Below, piece after piece: positions 8,502-16,820 of a DNA stretch of 64,000 nucleotides; position 1 is the first letter of the stretch; the number at the start of each line of letters is the position of its first letter. The stretch comes from Bacillota bacterium (GTDB taxonomy: Bacteria; Bacillota_I; Bacilli_A; RFN20; CAG-826), in contig JAEWMX010000005.1 of the NCBI GenBank assembly GCA_023393065.1, forward strand, positions 62,001-126,000. The letters run 5' to 3'. The notes beneath the pieces were generated by a model. That model was not told the origin of the DNA and did not search any database. It was given only the letters and a program-made list of their open reading frames with translations. The position numbers and the translations under genes are program-made.

Positions 8502-8969
8502 ATGAGACAAAATTTGGCGGCATACCTCAAAAAGACCATCCTCACGGCGATAATTGCACTTGCCGTGGCTTTGACGCTGCTATTGTTTGGCTCTTTGTTA
8601 ATTTTTTTGCAGGCGCGATACGAGAACCGGTCGTGGATATTTATCCCAGGGGCATTATACAGCGGGTTTTTTCTATGTGCGATTCTATATTTGACGCGAG
8701 CGGTCATATTGCCTATGCGGCAGTTTAACAAGCTTTTGACATCGTCACGCGAATCTCGAATAATTGAATATCTTGTTTGTGACCTTGTCAACGACAAGAT
8801 GTTGTTTTTTGGGATGGCGTTTGATGAATTGTTACTGAAAACCGCTGATGGAGCACGGACAGTTTACGCCCCCTCACGATTCCGAAAATACATTTTCGAA
8901 AGCGAAAGCCGCATCCTTGTTCTTAAAAATGATTATGTCATCGACATCGGTGGTCCGGCACATGATTAG
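8502..8969 (+). CDS. Two-TM membrane protein, first gene of the three-gene module (copy A)
   Basis: This 155-residue protein has two hydrophobic helices (about 13-36 and 48-70) and a cytoplasmic C-terminal domain of about 80 residues. It is not a known family to me. It corresponds in position and layout to the protein encoded at 46441: after the second helix both show an aromatic/basic stretch leading to RIIEYL in this copy and GIIEHEKL in the other. The ribosome binding site is weak (GGAG about 15 bases upstream). It overlaps the next gene by 8 bases through ATGATTAG, pointing to translational coupling. Confidence 0.65.
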   Translation: MRQNLAAYLKKTILTAIIALAVALTLLLFGSLLIFLQARYENRSWIFIPGALYSGFFLCAILYLTRAVILPMRQFNKLLTSSRESRIIEYLVCDLVNDKMLFFGMAFDELLLKTADGARTVYAPSRFRKYIFESESRILVLKNDYVIDIGGPAHD

Positions 8970-9615
8970 TAAAAGAAAATTCGTTCATTTTATTGAATAT
9001 AACGTCGGATATTTGCTCTTATTGATGGCCGTTAGCTTCTTGTCTTGGTATGGGATAGCGCGCGCATATACGGCGTCGCATGAAGACGAACGAATTGATT
9101 TCTTCATCATGAGCAGCACTATCGTTGATGAATCTTTTGAACACGACCTCAAAGAGGAGCTAAACGACGAAGGTTTATTGGAAGTTAATATTTATCCCGT
9201 CAGCCCTACGGATTCCGATAGAGTCAGTCTGTATGAGCGGCTTGGCGCCACTAGCGACATGCTCATATTGCGAGGCCAAGATTTGCGCGACATGCAAGAG
9301 GCTATAGACATTAATTGTTTGGCACTGCCAAGCTCACTGGTGAGCGAATTGTGGCCAACCTCTTACGGAGAAAACGAATTGTTTAATTATGAGTCCAGCA
9401 ATTATGCGTTTAAAGTGTATGATGCCGGAGACGGTGCATTTAACGAAACCCATCGCTTTACCTCCTTTTGCGAGTTTAATACCGATGTAACAGGCGACAA
9501 CGACTATTACCTGCTTTTTAATAAAACTAGCGTTAATCTCGGTTCTTTTGTGGAAAATGCGCAAAGCGATTTAGCGGTAAAAGCCGCGCAGTTCTTTTTT
9601 TCAAGGTATCATTGA
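8962..9615 (+). CDS. Membrane-anchored extracytoplasmic protein, second gene of the module (copy A)
   Basis: The product is 217 residues with one N-terminal TM helix (about 13-33) and an extracytoplasmic domain. I chose the ATG at 8962, which overlaps the previous stop by 8 bases, over a longer open frame. It is homologous to the protein at 46929: both have an INIF/IDFF strand after the helix, an AD/SD-LFIL/MLIL strand near the middle, and a C-terminal DYYL-N-S-N-F-DLA-A-F pattern. The alternation resembles one lobe of a periplasmic binding protein; that is inference. No lipobox. No known family recognised. Confidence 0.65.
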   Translation: MISKRKFVHFIEYNVGYLLLLMAVSFLSWYGIARAYTASHEDERIDFFIMSSTIVDESFEHDLKEELNDEGLLEVNIYPVSPTDSDRVSLYERLGATSDMLILRGQDLRDMQEAIDINCLALPSSLVSELWPTSYGENELFNYESSNYAFKVYDAGDGAFNETHRFTSFCEFNTDVTGDNDYYLLFNKTSVNLGSFVENAQSDLAVKAAQFFFSRYH

Positions 9616-9618
9616 GAT

Positions 9619-10410
9619 ATGAGTTATGAGGTACTTCCGAAAAGTAGATTCGCCCAAATCAAAGAATTTTTGCACACGCGGTTTTTTGATTTTGTGACAC
9701 TCAGTCTATTTGTGTCTTTATGCGCCTTACCGGCAATCTTGTGGCTGGTTTTTACTGGATATGCCGCTCTCCCTCCTAATCATTTTCTGTCAGTGCTTTT
9801 CGTGCGCGGACCTCTTGTTATTGGGATTATGATAATAGGAGTCGGCATGGCGGGAGTGTTTCACTATAGCGAACGACTGCTGCACGGTAAAGGGGCTGTC
9901 GTCGGGAATGATTTTATCGCTGGTATTAGACGGCATTGGAGACCGTTTATTTTGATTTATTTCGTAATCGGAGTCCTATATCTTTTGGTCCATTTAAACG
10001 AAGCGCTTATCTACTTTGGCTTGGGCGTCAGTCCTGAAATTCAAGGTGTTTTACTGGCGATTAACTGGTTCGTTTTTTATCTTTTTGTGATTGCTTTCGG
10101 TTTCATGCAAACGCAGATTGTTTTATATAAATCATCGGTGTGGCAACTGATTAATAACGCCCTGCGATTCACATTTGGCTCATTATTGAAAAATGCATTG
10201 ATGGCCATGTTGTGTTTCTTTCCGTTGATGGTGTTCGATTGGGTGCCGTCTCCCATAGCGGAATGGGTGTCTTTTGGATTTGCCGGATTTGGTTATTTCG
10301 CCCTAGCTTCGCTATTCTTTACCGCGTATAGCTACACCCTTTTTGATCGATACATCAACAAAAGAGCGTTTCCTGACTTGAATAGAAAAGGGCTGAATTG
10401 CGATGATTAG
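9619..10410 (+). CDS. DUF624/YesL-like membrane protein, third gene of the module (copy A)
   Basis: This 263-residue protein has five or six TM helices and resembles YesL-type (DUF624) proteins, which sit next to sugar ABC transporter genes in many Bacillota and have no proven biochemical role. An early helix with SLCALPAILW, a middle pair of helices and a C-terminal TLFDRYIN end (compare VFDQYIN at the end of the copy at 47549) support the family. It starts 4 bases after the previous stop and overlaps the GH30 gene by 8 bases (ATGATTAG again). It probably helps assembly or control of oligosaccharide import; this is inference. Confidence 0.7.
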   Translation: MSYEVLPKSRFAQIKEFLHTRFFDFVTLSLFVSLCALPAILWLVFTGYAALPPNHFLSVLFVRGPLVIGIMIIGVGMAGVFHYSERLLHGKGAVVGNDFIAGIRRHWRPFILIYFVIGVLYLLVHLNEALIYFGLGVSPEIQGVLLAINWFVFYLFVIAFGFMQTQIVLYKSSVWQLINNALRFTFGSLLKNALMAMLCFFPLMVFDWVPSPIAEWVSFGFAGFGYFALASLFFTAYSYTLFDRYINKRAFPDLNRKGLNCDD

Positions 10411-11713
10411 GTGTTATAGCTCATCGAGAGGACAATCATTTAAGAGCGTTATGATAGAGCGCACCGACGGTCGTCCCGACATCTTTGTTGACGACATAAG
10501 ACGCTTTCAACGCCATCTTGGATGCGGTGGGGCCATCACCGATAGCGCGGCTGCTGTTTATCAACTGTTAAGTCCCGAACAAAAACGCGAGTTCGTCGAA
10601 GCGTGTTACAGCCCCTCGGGTTTAGGTTACAATCTCGGGCGAATCACCATCGGCTCTTGCGACTTTTCGCCTTATGTGTACGATTATGCCAGCGAAGCCA
10701 CACTTCAGGATTTTTCACTCAATCATGCAAAAAAGGAGCTATTTCCACTTATTGCGGATGTTTCCAAGATAACAAATATTAGCCTTATGGCCTCAAGCTG
10801 GTCGCCACCTGCGTTTTATAAAAACAACCGCGATAAGTGCCGCGGCGGGTTTTTACTTACTGAGCACTATGATGACTATAGCGAGTACATCGTTCGCTTC
10901 ATTGCATCCGCAAGGCAAGAAGGCATCCCTGTGACGATGATGACGATTCAGAACGAGCCACTGGCCACCCAAATTTGGGAGTCCTGCCTTTTTACGGCCT
11001 CTGAAGAAAAAAAGTTGGCGGTCAATATCAAGCGTAAGCTTGAAGAACGCGGTTTGGGCTTTATCGAAATCTACGGCTGGGATCATAATCGTGACAAGCT
11101 TGTAGAACGCGCTACGGCGCTTTACGAAGGGGAAGGGAAAACAATTTTCGATGGTATGGCATATCACTGGTACGACCAAGGAGTCCACGAATCGATAGGC
11201 TGTGTCACCGAGTCCCATCCAGAGAAGAAGATTTTATTTACCGAAGGTTGCGTCGAATGGCTACGCGAAGGGAATTTAAATTCGCGCGATCCGTTTGAAA
11301 GTGCACTCCGCTATGCCAAAAACTACATTCTAGACGCCCGCAGTGGCAGCCAAGGCTTCATCGATTGGAATATCTTACTTAATGAAGCGGGGGGACCTAA
11401 CCATGTTGGTAATTACTGCGAAGCCCCAATCATGTATGACCGGATGGAAAAACGGATTATTTATAAATCTAGTTATGACGCCATTAAGCATTTTTCGCAC
11501 TTTGTACGTCCTGGCGCCATCCGCATCGAATCGAGCGTCTTAAACGAAAAATTATTGACCGTGGCTTATCGCAATCCCGACCAGTCGACAGCAATTATTA
11601 TCCTTAATTTAGGCGAAAAACGAGCGGTGACAATCGCTTTTGCTAATGATCGCGTAATGTGCTATATTGAAAAACGTTCGATTAGCACGATTATCAAGGA
11701 TGGGGGGATATAG
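10403..11713 (+). CDS. GH30 family glycosidase (beta-1,6-glucanase or beta-glucosidase type)
   Basis: This 436-residue enzyme lacks a signal peptide, so it acts on imported oligosaccharides. It has the GH30 layout: an N-terminal strand joining the C-terminal beta-sandwich, a (beta/alpha)8 barrel with GCGGAITDSAA near residue 40, the acid/base Glu 185 in TIQNEP and the nucleophile Glu 281 in FTEGCVEW. SSWSPPAF near 133 and DWNI near 313 are also typical. In family GH30 these features occur in glucosylceramidases and endo-beta-1,6-glucanases; with GH81 and GH16 in the same island a role on beta-1,6-branches of laminarin or yeast-type glucan is likely. Start chosen at the overlapping ATG. Confidence 0.85.
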   Translation: MIRCYSSSRGQSFKSVMIERTDGRPDIFVDDIRRFQRHLGCGGAITDSAAAVYQLLSPEQKREFVEACYSPSGLGYNLGRITIGSCDFSPYVYDYASEATLQDFSLNHAKKELFPLIADVSKITNISLMASSWSPPAFYKNNRDKCRGGFLLTEHYDDYSEYIVRFIASARQEGIPVTMMTIQNEPLATQIWESCLFTASEEKKLAVNIKRKLEERGLGFIEIYGWDHNRDKLVERATALYEGEGKTIFDGMAYHWYDQGVHESIGCVTESHPEKKILFTEGCVEWLREGNLNSRDPFESALRYAKNYILDARSGSQGFIDWNILLNEAGGPNHVGNYCEAPIMYDRMEKRIIYKSSYDAIKHFSHFVRPGAIRIESSVLNEKLLTVAYRNPDQSTAIIILNLGEKRAVTIAFANDRVMCYIEKRSISTIIKDGGI

Positions 11714-11717
11714 ACGC

Positions 11718-12734
11718 ATGATTACCATTTATGACATCGCCAAGTATTGTCACGTCTCACCTTCGACCGTTTCTAAAGTAATAAACAATTATCCGAGCAT
11801 TCCCGCTTCGACAAAAGAAAAAATCCGCCGGGCGATGCGCAATTTAAACTACATACCCAACAGCAGCGCGAAATTTCTATCAAAAGGATCGCTTAACAAC
11901 GTCGGCGTGCTAGCTTATTTTGGCACGCACATTTCACCTTTCAAACACATGCTGTTTACCGACATTCTTGATTCGTTCCAACAGTCGCTCGACAAAAACG
12001 GCTACGACCTGCTTTTCATTGGTCGCACCCTCAATGGCAAAGAAGAGAGTTTCTATAAGAATTGTGTGTCGCGCAATGTCGACGGTTTGCTTTTATTCGG
12101 CGACATGGAATTTCCGGAGATGAAGGAAGTCGTCGAAAGCAACATCGCCCGCATTGGATTTGACTATATGGGCAACGTCATGAGTGGCGTCTCTATCGAC
12201 AACGAGCAAAAAGTATTCGAACTGACAGAGCATCTTATCTTTTTTGGCCATAAGCGCATCGTATATATTACCGGCGAGCCCAGTGTCTTAACCGATCTTC
12301 GCATCAATGGCTATCGCGCCGCATTGACCAAACACAACATCGCGCTTACCTCGGACATGATTTATCGTGCCCGCTATACAGATTTAATTAGTATTAAGCG
12401 CGCGATTGAGGAAATATTGGCACGCCCCCTCCCCCCAACAGCCATTATGTTTCCTGACGACTATTGTGCCATCGAAGGCATACGCCTGTTGCGGCGGGGA
12501 GGCTATCGCGTTCCACGCGATATCTCGGTCACCGGCTTTGACGGAATTCAAATCGGCCAGATGATTACACCGCGTTTGACGACAGTGCGACAAGACGCAC
12601 AAGTCATCGGAGAAGTGCTGGCAGATAAACTCATTTCTTATATGCAAAACAAAAAGACGGTCGTTGAACGCATTGAAATAAAAGGGCAATTGCTCCTTGG
12701 CGATTCAACCGGTCCCGTCAAATCGACGGAATAA
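11718..12734 (+). CDS. LacI-family transcriptional regulator of the beta-glucan locus
   Basis: The 338-residue protein starts with the LacI helix-turn-helix (TIYDIAKYCHVSPSTVSKVIN, residues 2-22) and hinge, followed by a periplasmic-binding-protein-like sensor domain (VTGFDG near 280). The open frame extends upstream, but the ATG at 11718 is right at the family start and follows a GGGGGGA site. It is the last gene of the module/GH30 operon. Two near-identical palindromes in the divergent promoter at 14219-14369 are its likely operators. It overlaps the convergent GH16 gene by 17 bases at their 3' ends. Confidence 0.88.
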   Translation: MITIYDIAKYCHVSPSTVSKVINNYPSIPASTKEKIRRAMRNLNYIPNSSAKFLSKGSLNNVGVLAYFGTHISPFKHMLFTDILDSFQQSLDKNGYDLLFIGRTLNGKEESFYKNCVSRNVDGLLLFGDMEFPEMKEVVESNIARIGFDYMGNVMSGVSIDNEQKVFELTEHLIFFGHKRIVYITGEPSVLTDLRINGYRAALTKHNIALTSDMIYRARYTDLISIKRAIEEILARPLPPTAIMFPDDYCAIEGIRLLRRGGYRVPRDISVTGFDGIQIGQMITPRLTTVRQDAQVIGEVLADKLISYMQNKKTVVERIEIKGQLLLGDSTGPVKSTE

Positions 12735-14196
12735 ACTTTAAGGAAGCGTTATCGTATAAGACGCTTCCTTTTTCTGCGGTAATGTCGATTTCGAGATTTT
12801 GGCCATTTTCTGGCATCACAATGTCGTAAGTCAGCGTCTCATAGTTCGTAGAAGCAACATTAAGGACGATTTTTTCAATTGAACGGCCACTGGAGTCGCG
12901 ATAATAAATCTCGACATTGCCTTCGGAAGCGCTGTCGAATAATTTGGCATCGACGCTGAGTTCATAATGATAGCCTTCGAAAGAATTGGAGATAGTTTGT
13001 TTTAAGTATTGTCCATCATAGTTGCTTTCAGTTTCTGGGCCGGCCGTTAGTTTGAACGCTTTGGATCCTTCAGTTTTATCGTCGGTCAGTATTACTGTCC
13101 CCTTGCTAGCGGTGTCTACTTTCCACCCGAAATAACTATTATCGCGAGTTGATATGTCTAAACTTTCAAAAGCGGCATTGCTCAATTTATTCAAATTGCT
13201 TATGTTGGAATAAGGAATAGTTTGGATATTGGCTGCGTTTGGAAGCGTCTTGACATACCCGGGTTGCGAGCGGCAAGTCTCATGGTATTGGCTGCTTTCG
13301 AACGCCTTGAACGATATTTCTTCGATTAGAAGATAGTCTTCAACAAAACTGGGATTGCCCGCCCATAAAGGCGGAAACCACACACCAACCCACAGTGGCA
13401 TGTCATATTCGGGTACGACGTTGCCGGTCAGCGACTCTACATACGTCTCGTCGACGAACCAATCAACCCGGCGCGTGCCGGAACCTAAATAATCGGTGTA
13501 CCAATCGAACGTGTACTTATGCATCACTCCATCGTTAAGGAATAGCATGTCTGAGACATCGACGGTTTCCGTCTGCTTCGTCTCACGCTTGGTCCACGAG
13601 GTCGCCCAAAAACTTCTAAATTGGCTCGAACCAGTCGTACCGCCGATTTCGACATCGATTTCGTTTTGGCTAGTGACTTCGTTTCCAGTCGTCGTGCAAT
13701 AGGTCCACATCGCAGTCACCGCGCCTTCGCGTGGTAGAGCTGCCATGATAATTTCATAACGTCCGGGGGTCAAATGGTTTTGGCTGACGATGACGCCACC
13801 TTCTGGCTTTCCGATTATGCTAGGATCGCTTGTATTGTAAAATCCGCGTCCTTTGATAGCCAAAAGTGTGTTTTCGCCGTTGTTTGTGTAGAAGATATTC
13901 CGTTTATTGACGCCATTATGCGGTGCTCCGACCACTGTTGTGTGCCAAGCTCCATCGAGCGTATACCAGACGTCGTTATCGAGCCCGTCATCAAAACGGT
14001 CGGTGAAATCGAGCCCATCCCGAGAGGAATAGGCGACGCGGTCCTCAATCGTTTGATAATAATCGTCGCCAATTGGGCTCGAATCGGACGATGAAGATGT
14101 TTCTGAGCTCGAACTATTTTGGCTTTCAGTATTGCTTCCGCATCCGGAGATGAAAAATAAAAGCCCTAGTATCACAATTATGTTATTCTTGCTCAT
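12718..14196 (-). CDS. GH16 family lipoprotein with C-terminal carbohydrate-binding-like domain
   Basis: The 492-residue product has a lipobox (ISGC, Cys 19), a Ser-rich linker, a GH16 domain (about 60-300) and a C-terminal beta-sandwich (about 335-490) resembling CBM4/9-type modules. The catalytic motif is NEIDVE with Glu 179, Asp 181 and Glu 183, the ExDxE form without the extra residue seen in laminarinases. That form is usual in lichenase/xyloglucanase-like GH16 subfamilies, so its linkage may differ from the second GH16 at 25345. It is divergent from the transporter operon and shares its operator region. Confidence 0.8.
   Translation of the reverse strand: MSKNNIIVILGLLFFISGCGSNTESQNSSSSETSSSSDSSPIGDDYYQTIEDRVAYSSRDGLDFTDRFDDGLDNDVWYTLDGAWHTTVVGAPHNGVNKRNIFYTNNGENTLLAIKGRGFYNTSDPSIIGKPEGGVIVSQNHLTPGRYEIIMAALPREGAVTAMWTYCTTTGNEVTSQNEIDVEIGGTTGSSQFRSFWATSWTKRETKQTETVDVSDMLFLNDGVMHKYTFDWYTDYLGSGTRRVDWFVDETYVESLTGNVVPEYDMPLWVGVWFPPLWAGNPSFVEDYLLIEEISFKAFESSQYHETCRSQPGYVKTLPNAANIQTIPYSNISNLNKLSNAAFESLDISTRDNSYFGWKVDTASKGTVILTDDKTEGSKAFKLTAGPETESNYDGQYLKQTISNSFEGYHYELSVDAKLFDSASEGNVEIYYRDSSGRSIEKIVLNVASTNYETLTYDIVMPENGQNLEIDITAEKGSVLYDNASLKFIPSI
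12739..12776 (+). terminator. Terminator of the LacI gene lying inside the GH16 3' coding end
   Basis: A 10-bp perfect stem (AAGGAAGCGT/ACGCTTCCTT, 12740-12749 and 12761-12770) is followed by TTTCT. It follows the LacI stop on the plus strand, but these same bases encode the last residues of the convergent GH16 protein. Confidence 0.75.
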
Positions 14197-14218
14197 ATAG
14201 CATCTCCCGGCGATTGTC

Positions 14219-14237
14219 AGAAATCGGTTTCCTTAAA
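14219..14237. promoter_or_regulatory. Probable LacI operator in front of the GH16 gene
   Basis: The element centres on GAAATCGGTTTC (14220-14231), a one-mismatch palindrome with central CG, and continues CTTAAA. It matches the operator at 14348-14369 and lies 23 bases upstream of the GH16 start. Confidence 0.65.
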
Positions 14238-14307
14238 TCAAATTAACATGATGCGCGACGTTTTTCAAGATATATTATGCCTGCGTGAATGCGCTTACAA
14301 ATACTGT

Positions 14308-14336
14308 TTGACACTTGTTTACTGCCGTTTTATAAT
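14308..14336 (+). promoter_or_regulatory. Consensus sigma-A promoter of the beta-glucan operon
   Basis: TTGACA (14308-14313), a 17-base spacer and TATAAT (14331-14336) match the consensus at every position. A promoter this strong needs repression, which fits the operator that follows it. Confidence 0.9.
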
Positions 14337-14347
14337 GGAATTAACAA

Positions 14348-14369
14348 TTTAGGAAATCGATTTCTTAAA
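14348..14369. promoter_or_regulatory. LacI-type operator of the beta-glucan operon
   Basis: A 22-bp near-perfect palindrome with the core GAAATCGATTTC (14353-14364) has only one mismatched pair. It starts 12 bases after the -10, so a bound repressor would block transcription start. The second site at 14219 is nearly identical. Confidence 0.8.
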
Positions 14370-14398
14370 TCATTGTATTTGTATTGAGGAACAATATT

Positions 14399-15871
14399 GT
14401 GAAAAAGAACCATGGAATGACTCTCGCCTTCTCGATAGCTTTTTTAAGCACGCTGCTACTTAGCGGATGTGGAAACTCTAGTTCAGGATCCGACAACAAT
14501 AGCAATTCGGGTGGCAACGGAAACCAAGAATTGTATATTTGCGTATATGACGGTGGTTACGGCACCGAATGGATAGAAGAGATGGCAGCCGATTACGAGG
14601 CCAAAACGGGCGTGAAAGTATATGCTGAGGCCGACCAATCGATTCTTGACCGCCTTGAAGACCAGCTTGAAAACCAAAGCGACTATGACATTTATATGTC
14701 CCACGACATCAATTGGCGCAACTTCGCCGCCCGCGGCTTGCTGGCCAATCTCGACGAGTTATACACCCGCACTGTCGAAGGAACAAGTGTCGCATTTGTA
14801 GACCGGGTTGTCGAAGGTGGAGCCACCCTAGCGCGGGGCGAGGACGAAAACGGTGCTCAGCACTATTTCAAAGTCCCATACACCCAAGGCGCAGGCGGCC
14901 TCATTTATAACATCGATATGTTCGCCGAACACGGTTGGTCGGTTCCGACTACCTATGCCGAATTAATGAGTCTAAGTCAAACGATTGTCAATGCTCAAAT
15001 CAGCATTCCCGATTCGCGTGAAAACGTCGCACCGTTCGCTTGGAGTGGCTCCGACCGGCAATATTACTGGGATTATCTCGTGTTTGAGTGGTGGGCCCAA
15101 ATGGCCGGCTTGGAAAAAGTCGCCCAAGTAATTGAATACAAGGGGCCGACCGGAAGTTATTCCGACGGTTATGAAATGTTTAATCCCGCCACCTATTATA
15201 AGGAATTTATCGACGCATATGACATGTGGTACGATCTCATCGCCATGAAGCCGAGTTATTCAGCTCCCGATTCTTACGGGAATTTATTAGCCACCGCCCA
15301 GGCACAGTTTGCCAACGGCCAGGCCGCCATGATCCCATATGGCCATTGGGGCAAATATGAAATTGAAAACGCGGTTGGACGCGAACTTGATTTCGATATC
15401 GCCATGATGAAGACACCAAAAGTGTCATCCACCAGTCCAGAAGTCAACTACATGGTGGGCTTTGGCGATTCGATGATCGTGCCTGAAAACTCCCCCAATA
15501 AGGAAGCGGCCATGGATTTCTTGGCTTATATGGCCACCGACGAAGCTTGCTATACCTTCGTTGAAAAGGCCGAAGGCGCCTTCTTGGCCTTCGATTATTC
15601 GAACATTGATCTCTCGGCGCTCGAAGCCAACAACACCTATATCAAGTCGATTCACGATAAGCTGACAGACGGCACCAATTTCCATCTTTCAAGCGACAAT
15701 CCAATTACTTATTGGAACGTCAACCAAGTGATGCCGTGGATCGAAAACAAATATTATTATGCCAGCGCCTGTGCCCAACCAGCCAATAATACGGCCGCCA
15801 TTGTCGGAGCGAGCATTTACAACCGAGCTAAAGCCGGCTGGCCAGTTTGGCTTCGCAACGCCGGCTTGTAA
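14399..15871 (+). CDS. Sugar ABC transporter substrate-binding lipoprotein
   Basis: This 490-residue lipoprotein (LSGC lipobox) is a family-1 extracellular solute-binding protein that captures oligosaccharides, here most likely beta-gluco-oligosaccharides, for the two permeases that follow. I chose the GTG at 14399, eight bases behind GAGGAA, rather than an upstream TTG. ELYICVYDGGYGTEWIEEMAADYEAKTGVKV is the usual first lobe start; Trp- and Tyr-rich segments (SDRQYYWDYLVFEWW) suggest aromatic platforms for sugar binding. First gene of a ten-gene operon of about 16 kb. Confidence 0.9.
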   Translation: MKKNHGMTLAFSIAFLSTLLLSGCGNSSSGSDNNSNSGGNGNQELYICVYDGGYGTEWIEEMAADYEAKTGVKVYAEADQSILDRLEDQLENQSDYDIYMSHDINWRNFAARGLLANLDELYTRTVEGTSVAFVDRVVEGGATLARGEDENGAQHYFKVPYTQGAGGLIYNIDMFAEHGWSVPTTYAELMSLSQTIVNAQISIPDSRENVAPFAWSGSDRQYYWDYLVFEWWAQMAGLEKVAQVIEYKGPTGSYSDGYEMFNPATYYKEFIDAYDMWYDLIAMKPSYSAPDSYGNLLATAQAQFANGQAAMIPYGHWGKYEIENAVGRELDFDIAMMKTPKVSSTSPEVNYMVGFGDSMIVPENSPNKEAAMDFLAYMATDEACYTFVEKAEGAFLAFDYSNIDLSALEANNTYIKSIHDKLTDGTNFHLSSDNPITYWNVNQVMPWIENKYYYASACAQPANNTAAIVGASIYNRAKAGWPVWLRNAGL

Positions 15872-15895
15872 TAAAAGGGATACGAATCCATTATC

Positions 15896-16819
15896 ATGGA
15901 AATGTCCGCCGTCAAAAAAGGATTGCCAAAGAAGAAGTTTTTCAACGGAACGACGATTTTCATTATCGTCATGCTCTTTTATCCCGTGGCCCATTTCCTG
16001 TTGATGTGGCTTGGAGTCAACATTAACTCCATCTTGTTAACCTTCCAGACCCCGGTCCGCGGCAAGCTCCAATGGTTGCCCCTCGACGATTTGTTCTTCA
16101 ATTACGAAACGCTCTTTGTTTCTTTTCAAATGGAAACGCGGCAATCGCTATTTCTAGCCAGCTTGGCTTATTTTGTCGTCTCGTGCCTCGTTACGCTGCC
16201 GATTTCGCTTTTCTTTTCGTATTTTATCTTCAAGAAAATCCGCGGCAGCAATTTCTTCAAGGTTATTTTTTTCATCCCGAGCATCTTGCCACTTATCATC
16301 TTGACGATTGTCTACCGGTATGGCATCTTTTCGAACCAAGGCATCCTCAGCCCGATGTTCGATGCCTTTGGGTGGAACATGGCCGCCTTGTTTATCGACA
16401 AGAGCGCCCGTTGGATGGTGTGGCTTTTCTGCGTTTGGGCCGGGATTGGCTATAATGTCATCCTGCTCACGGCCGGCATGAGCCGCATTCCCCGGGAAAT
16501 CCTTGAATCATGCAAGATGGACGGAGTCAAGCCCATGCGTGAGTTCTTCAAGGTGGTCATCCCCTTGACTTGGCCGACGATCACTACGCTTTTCGTTCTC
16601 GGTATGATGTCGGTATTTGGCGTTTTCATGCAACCGATGTTTATCACCCAAGGACAATATGACACGATGACAATCGGTCTCCATATATATCAAGCCAGCC
16701 GTGGCATCGGTTTGAACGAACCGGCGACATTGGGGCTTTTTTGTTCAATTATCGGGGCTCCGATCATACTTTTGACGAGGTTCTTGCTGAACAAACGCTA
16801 TGGGGATGTGGAGTTTTAA
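15896..16819 (+). CDS. Sugar ABC transporter permease, MalF/UgpA type
   Basis: The 307-residue protein has six TM helices and the EAA-type coupling loop near residue 200 (ESCKMDGVKPMREFFKVVIP), where the Glu-Ala-Ala is changed to Glu-Ser-Cys but the Asp-Gly is kept. It pairs with the next permease to form the channel. The start could also be the ATG 6 bases further on. The next gene begins one base after its stop. Confidence 0.9.
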   Translation: MEMSAVKKGLPKKKFFNGTTIFIIVMLFYPVAHFLLMWLGVNINSILLTFQTPVRGKLQWLPLDDLFFNYETLFVSFQMETRQSLFLASLAYFVVSCLVTLPISLFFSYFIFKKIRGSNFFKVIFFIPSILPLIILTIVYRYGIFSNQGILSPMFDAFGWNMAALFIDKSARWMVWLFCVWAGIGYNVILLTAGMSRIPREILESCKMDGVKPMREFFKVVIPLTWPTITTLFVLGMMSVFGVFMQPMFITQGQYDTMTIGLHIYQASRGIGLNEPATLGLFCSIIGAPIILLTRFLLNKRYGDVEF

Positions 16820-16820
16820 C

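Noticed and set aside
8256..8510. Possible small gene on the minus strand left of the membrane module
   Set aside because: No ribosome binding site, AT-rich composition and no recognisable protein features; it overlaps the likely promoter of the module.
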